Positions 51,601 to 55,120 of a stretch of DNA of 55,120 nt are shown one piece after another. Every line of letters begins with the position of its first letter. Position 1 is the first letter of the stretch. Source of the DNA: JBBDIM01 sp040880405 (GTDB taxonomy: Bacteria; Planctomycetota; Planctomycetia; Pirellulales; Pirellulaceae); the NCBI GenBank assembly GCA_040880405.1, contig JBBDIM010000002.1:1-55120 (forward strand), written 5' to 3'. The translations under genes and the position numbers were made by a program. Under the pieces are notes generated by a model, which had not been told where the DNA came from, made no database searches, and saw only the letters and a list, made by a program, of their open reading frames with translations.

Positions 51601-53099
51601 TCGGGGATTGCGCCACCGGAGGTACTGCTCGCGATCCGCGCACCCCGCCGCGCCCTCAGTTTGCCGCTGATCTGATCGCGATGAATGAACGCGCCCCGCT
51701 TGATCGACTTGGTCACCCCCTCATGCAGCAGCCCCAACACCTGGTCGAACTTTTCCCAGGTCAAATTGCGATAAGGCCACGCTTGCCGAAAACGCTGGAA
51801 CAACTCCCGCTCGTCCTGTTCGCCCGTGGCGACCTCCGCGACAATCTGCTGGGCCAAAATATCGAGCGGCTGCTGCGGGATTTCGATCCGGTCCAGGATT
51901 CCCTTGTTGATTGCCCGCATCAAGGCCAAGCACTCGATCAGCTCGTCCCGAGTAAGCGGCACAAGCTTCCCCTTAGGAATCGCATGCAACGAGTGACCGG
52001 AACGCCCCACCCGCTGCAAAAAGTTGGCGATCGACCGGGACGACCCAATCTGCACCACCAGATCGATATAGCCGATATCGATCCCCATCTCGAGTGACGC
52101 GGTCGCCACAATCGCCTTTAGCTTTCCATCTTTCAGCCGCTGTTCGGCCGAGTGCCGGGTATCTTTGGAGAGCGAACCATGGTGGCTGGTCACCACGTCC
52201 TCGCCTAAGGTTTCTGTCAGCCGGTGGGCAATCCGCTCCGCCATCCGCCGGGTATTCACAAACACCACGGTACTGCGGTGCGACTGGATCAGCTCGACCA
52301 GTTGGTCGTACACCTGACCCCAATGCTCGTGCGAGCAAACCGCTTCCAGCGGACTGGCCGGCACGATCACCTCCAAATCGAGCTGGCGGCGGTGCCCTGA
52401 GTCGATGATCGCGCACTGCGGCTTCCCGTCGTCATCGACCCTCGTCGCCCCGACCAAAAAACAGGCAATCTCCTCAATCGGTTTTTGGGTGGCGGAGAGG
52501 CCAATCCGCGTGGGGGGCGTTTCGCACAACGCCTCTAGGCGTTCCAAAGTGAGCGTCAGGTGCGAGCCCCGTTTGTCTCGGGCTAAGGCGTGGATTTCGT
52601 CGACGATGACGGTATCCACATCGGTCAGAATCTTCCGTCCCTTCTCGGCCGTGAGCAGCAGATACAGCGACTCCGGCGTGGTCACCAAAATATGGGGGGG
52701 CCGCTTCACCATCTTCTGCCGCTCGGCCTGCGGAGTATCGCCGGTCCGCACGGCGGTGCGAATCTGCGGAGGCAACATCCCCCGCGACGCGGCCAATTCG
52801 CAAATCTCCAGCAGCGGGTCATCCAGGTTCCGCTGGATGTCGTTACTCAGGGCCTTCAGCGGCGAGACATAAACGACATAAACCTTGTCCTCCAGCTTCC
52901 CCGCCAACCACCGCCGAAACAACCGGTCCAAACAAACCAAAAACGCCGCGAGCGTCTTCCCGGACCCCGTCGGCGCAGCAACCAACGTACTCCGCCCCGC
53001 GGCAATATGAGGCCAGCCCGCGGCCTGAGCCTCGGTCGGCTTACCAAACTTCCCAAGAAACCAATCCCTGACAATGGGATGAAATTGCTGCATATCCAT
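48621..53099 (-). CDS. lhr: Lhr-type DEAD/DEAH-box helicase
   Basis: A 1,492-residue helicase, about the size of Lhr. Start ATG 53099 (MDMQQFHPIVRDWFLGKFGK); an upstream frame from 53309 is not family-like. Motif I is APTGSGKTLAAF (residues 42-53). The DExH box is VIVDEIHALARD, motif III GLSATQKPI. Motif IV-VI segments are TVVFVNTRRMAERIAHRL, IVATASLEMGIDIGYIDLVV and VGRSGHSL. The long C-terminal part carries the Lhr extension with winged-helix-like repeats. Lhr is a 3'-5' DNA helicase implicated in repair. It is a single gene on the minus strand between the toxin-antitoxin pair and the AlbA_2 protein. The domain order looks normal and complete. Confidence 0.93.
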   Translation of the reverse strand: MDMQQFHPIVRDWFLGKFGKPTEAQAAGWPHIAAGRSTLVAAPTGSGKTLAAFLVCLDRLFRRWLAGKLEDKVYVVYVSPLKALSNDIQRNLDDPLLEICELAASRGMLPPQIRTAVRTGDTPQAERQKMVKRPPHILVTTPESLYLLLTAEKGRKILTDVDTVIVDEIHALARDKRGSHLTLTLERLEALCETPPTRIGLSATQKPIEEIACFLVGATRVDDDGKPQCAIIDSGHRRQLDLEVIVPASPLEAVCSHEHWGQVYDQLVELIQSHRSTVVFVNTRRMAERIAHRLTETLGEDVVTSHHGSLSKDTRHSAEQRLKDGKLKAIVATASLEMGIDIGYIDLVVQIGSSRSIANFLQRVGRSGHSLHAIPKGKLVPLTRDELIECLALMRAINKGILDRIEIPQQPLDILAQQIVAEVATGEQDERELFQRFRQAWPYRNLTWEKFDQVLGLLHEGVTKSIKRGAFIHRDQISGKLRARRGARIASSTSGGAIPDTPLYRVVTEGEKVFVGTVDEHFAIDSTVGDVFLLGNTSWRVLQVTGGEVIVQDAQGQPPSVPFWFGESPGRTVELSAEVGQLREDLANRIVAAGKDPTRSKIRVQAQDGGLLDESFDQIDSQTVKWLLKQCHANPWAAIQAVRYVAAQYAALGMVPTQKRIVFERFFDEAGSMQLVVHSPLGTRINRAWGLAFRKRFCRSFDFELQASADDDGIVLSLGPQHSFSLADMFRMLNVENGPVLLEQALLAFPLFQVRWRWNITRALAVLRFSGGKKVQPHMLRFRADDLLAAAFPDQVGCLENHGEDIKYPDHPYVQQTLHDCLTEAMDVERWKQMLRDVDAGEVEFVPCDTREPSPFAHERINANPYSFLDPAPLEERRTRAVATRRTLSTSDMKELGKLSYEAISTVRAEAWPTVRDADELHDALLSMVAIPKSQAGNWQGHMERLIEQGRATCYRRAGQQELWVAAERFSMVEAALPGGTSHPPLNLPESLRGTYEAHQGWVELVRGIAPHVGPFTVDEWAETWGLPLSSVFAACESIEAEGIVLRGHFHDGDRKDSEGNSAIQWCDRRLLARIHRLTINGLRQQISPVSPEVFLRFLTHHQLLIRGTKVQGARGVRKVIEQLQGFESAAGSWEHHLLAARIDDYEPADLDELLASGEATWGRLQPPVVTGEDTTSMASLRRAAPIALLPRENLGWLVPTTRISAEGQARGNALDVLEALKARGALFYQDLKILTKLLPTHLEEALRELAALGLVTCDSYAGVREIVEPNPKKRRVKKRYATGKTASGRWSLFPGIIEEVPPEDALQKWCLQLLARYGVVFRDLLARESAAPSWAKLVPIFRRMERRGEVRGGRFVSGVGGEQYGTEQAIYQLRKLREDTKEEHWVAISGVDPLNLCGILTDGPKIPAIHTNSLVLHKGRLIASKRGGEIHLGEDLPIAPDQDRTSLQFELTQALHAGRRVEVICPAVPKLRRPGERNGNSKIIPMRTDTA

Positions 53100-53393
53100 G
53101 GGAGCAATTATAGCGGCGTGTACGGATGTGCATAGGTTTTGGGGGGCAGGGAAAGTAGACTCCGGCACTCCCGTCTGCCCAACGCCAAACGACCGTCCCC
53201 ACCGGATCCTCTTCAGGAGGGATCGCACCTCAAAAACACCCAATTTCCACTCTAGCCAGCACACAAGGCGGACGAAACCTATTCTCCGCAAGCACCTTCC
53301 ATAAAACAACTTACAGAAACCACCCTCACATTGAGAAGCCTTTCCAGGCCCCTCCCATCACATGGCCAGCACATGAGACTCGCACCGAATCCG

Positions 53394-54848
53394 CTACGCC
53401 CAGAATGGCACGTACTTCATGTACCGTTTGCTTGTATTTGGATCGACCGGCCGCACCAACTCCTCATCGATGGTCTCTCGAATGATTCGAGAAACCGTGG
53501 CGTAATTCTTCTGGTCAACGCCCAGACGATCACGGAGGGATGAGTTTGTCATCTGCTCGTTCGAGACATAACGCAAACAGGCATGCTGATAGCACGCCCT
53601 AACACGGTCCTTCTGATCCATTTCGTTTAATGAGTGAGGGGCAAACAGAATCGCCTTTGTGTGTCTGTTAGTTACGACAAACTCAGGCGCGGGCAGCTGG
53701 AAAAGTTCGATGTTTAAAATTACCTTAACGATGCCGCTGCCACGCTCTTCGCAGATGTTCATTCGCCGCATCAAGGCCGCTAAATCTTCATTCCTTGACT
53801 GGGGTGGTTCATCGATAAAACGCAGAGTGTCAATCAGCGGAGTGCCTGGATTTGTGATCTCAATGCGATCCGTGAATATCTCCACCATTGGCCCAGTTCC
53901 CGTCACAAAGAAGTCTTGGTGGATTAGGGCATTGGCCACAAGCTCACGAATGGCGATCTCAGGATAGACGGGCACGGACCTGCGGAGGGCCTGCTCGATT
54001 TGCTCATTTTGCGGTAGCAAGTTGTTGATGAAACCGATCGCCCCTTCGAAGCCGACAGCGTATCCCTTGTTCCCGACTTGCTCTCTGACCGACTCGACTC
54101 GATTCTTACCTTTGTACTGAATCACCCGCAAAGCTTTGCGAGCCAGCCGGTCGAACTCCATCAGGTTTTTGGCAAATAGAATGGCCCCGACATTGCTGAT
54201 GTCAAAGTGGCAATCGCCTCGATCCACGATCACCTTCTCTCGGCAGAGCCGATCTAGGATGCCGGTGCGGTTGTCTGGCAACGGTTGCTTGAGCAATTCG
54301 AAACAGGTTGGGTAGTCAATCAGCCGAAGTACGTCTTCCGAACTAGCCCCCTTAAGTGCGACTCCCTTTTCGAATGGCGTCTCCGAAAAGATCGCCCACA
54401 ACGCTCGTTCTTTCTCCGGGTACTCCTTAAGCTTCTTCTTGAGGCTGCCGACTCGAAGGTGCTCAATGCCGCTGAAAGCGACTGGAGTATGACGAGCGGG
54501 CTGAATTTCGAAGATCACGATATCAAGATTGGTCTCCTGAAATTCGTGAATCTTGACATCGATCCTCGGCGCCAGCAGTCGCAGTAGCCAGTTCTCAAGC
54601 TCTTCATTGCCCTTCTTGGCTTGGCGCGGCTTAAATGTCGTCCCCACAACTTTCTGTGACTCATCAGCGACACCCCACACTATGTAGGCCGCCTCTTTGC
54701 GATATAGCGCCGCCGAGTTGGATAATGCTGATAGGTACTCGCCGATCTCCTGCGGATCAGCGTTGTTCTGCTTGAATTCGATCCATTCGGTCTCCCCCGA
54801 GTGAGAGCGAAGCTCTGTCAGCAAAGCGGAAAGCTCCCGCGAATTCAT
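53394..54848 (-). CDS. AlbA_2 (Schlafen-like) and HATPase_c_4 domain protein, RecG-like regulator family
   Basis: A 484-residue protein. ATG 54848 (MNSRELSALLTELRSHSGET) has GAGGAGGG about 5 bases upstream; a frame from 54950 lacks support. N-terminal AlbA_2 domain: TEWIEFKQNNADPQEIGEYL, YIVWGVADESQKVVG, HLRVGSLKKKLKEYPEKERA. Middle to C-terminal HATPase_c_4 domain: EIAIRELVANALIHQDFFVT and IEITNPGTPLIDTLRF, then AALMRRMNICEERGSGIVKV. A small winged-helix region follows. Such proteins are predicted ATP-binding regulators or nucleic-acid-binding proteins; some occur near defence genes. No neighbour here supports a defence role strongly. Confidence 0.85.
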   Translation of the reverse strand: MNSRELSALLTELRSHSGETEWIEFKQNNADPQEIGEYLSALSNSAALYRKEAAYIVWGVADESQKVVGTTFKPRQAKKGNEELENWLLRLLAPRIDVKIHEFQETNLDIVIFEIQPARHTPVAFSGIEHLRVGSLKKKLKEYPEKERALWAIFSETPFEKGVALKGASSEDVLRLIDYPTCFELLKQPLPDNRTGILDRLCREKVIVDRGDCHFDISNVGAILFAKNLMEFDRLARKALRVIQYKGKNRVESVREQVGNKGYAVGFEGAIGFINNLLPQNEQIEQALRRSVPVYPEIAIRELVANALIHQDFFVTGTGPMVEIFTDRIEITNPGTPLIDTLRFIDEPPQSRNEDLAALMRRMNICEERGSGIVKVILNIELFQLPAPEFVVTNRHTKAILFAPHSLNEMDQKDRVRACYQHACLRYVSNEQMTNSSLRDRLGVDQKNYATVSRIIRETIDEELVRPVDPNTSKRYMKYVPFWA

Positions 54849-55120
54849 GTGCCCTCCTCGCAGTTGGATGCCCGCGCGATATTTTTTTGTGAGAACGGTT
54901 GAGTTAGCCGACCAACGCTGTCTCACGAATCGCCCACTTCCATGAGCCACCTCTTGCCAAGCGAGATCAACATTCCATCCAGTACAGCCCCCCCCGTAAC
55001 CCTCAAGTCTACTTCAATTTAAGCACCCGCGGGAAGTGACATCTTTCCGGCTGAAAACGGTTGCGATGGCCGCCTAAACCGAACACAATAGGGCTGTTGC
55101 CCAGTTTGCCTAGGCCGCAT
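54849..55120. other. Right end of window, no gene seen
   Basis: The last 272 bases show no convincing frame on either strand. The run 54879-54893 is T-rich on the plus strand. Confidence 0.4.

Noticed and set aside
48537..54848. A complete defence system at the right end (toxin-antitoxin, Lhr helicase, AlbA_2 protein)
   Set aside because: Lhr is a widespread repair helicase and the three units are separately placed, with no shared operon or known defence pairing.

Overview
The window is a piece of a planctomycete chromosome, most likely from the Pirellulaceae or a close relative. This rests on gene content: three genes each for DUF1559 pilin-like proteins, DUF1501 proteins and DUF1549/DUF1553 (PSCyt/PSD1) cytochrome-like proteins, an ECF sigma factor beside a FecR-like protein, planctomycete-type small lipoproteins, and recombinase remnants of planctomycete type. 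No genus or species can be named from the sequence alone. Most genes lie on the minus strand in tightly spaced runs.

Layout. (1) 1-4429, minus: end of an exopolysaccharide operon (GNAT-type acetyltransferase, polysaccharide deacetylase, flippase, and a GT4 glycosyltransferase cut by the window edge). (2) 4430-6420: gene-poor, rich in inverted repeats, with one small conserved-looking gene and tRNA-Ser(CGA). (3) 6463-13083: a mosaic segment next to the tRNA. It holds a catabolic cluster (IclR regulator, FAH-family hydrolase, class III aminotransferase, divergent MlrC/M81-type protein) flanked by broken genes: an enolase-superfamily 3' end, a short RND efflux piece, and tyrosine and serine recombinase remnants. 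(4) 13441-16761, plus: a fucose/arabinose-isomerase-like protein and an FGGY kinase, probably a sugar isomerase-kinase pair. (5) 16822-25441, minus: a seven-gene run (DUF1559, lipoprotein, DHDPS/NAL-family aldolase, sialidase-like BNR protein, DUF1549/1553, DUF1501, BASS-type symporter) with a divergent FCD-AraC fusion regulator at 25878. (6) 26812-36628, minus: DUF1559, ECF sigma, FecR-like protein, LamG-PSCyt-PSD1 giant, DUF1501, and an HpcH/HpaI aldolase that carries a signal peptide. (7) 37237-43405, minus: DUF1559, lipoprotein, NPCBM-containing PSCyt-PSD1, DUF1501. (8) 44041-55120: porin, a repeat-filled spacer, secreted esterase, diheme TsdA-like cytochrome, a ParE-type toxin-antitoxin pair, Lhr-type helicase, and an AlbA_2/HATPase_c_4 protein.

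How the genes may work together: regions 5, 6 and 7 repeat one plan. An exported pilin-like DUF1559 protein comes first, then a c-type-cytochrome-bearing DUF1549/1553 protein, then an exported DUF1501 protein, with different cargo enzymes, regulators and carbohydrate-binding domains in each copy. I infer three paralogous extracytoplasmic systems, each tuned to a different substrate, probably carbohydrate-derived. Their biochemistry is not established and this is the best candidate here for an undescribed system. The mosaic segment beside tRNA-Ser looks like an old integrated element that has lost mobility.
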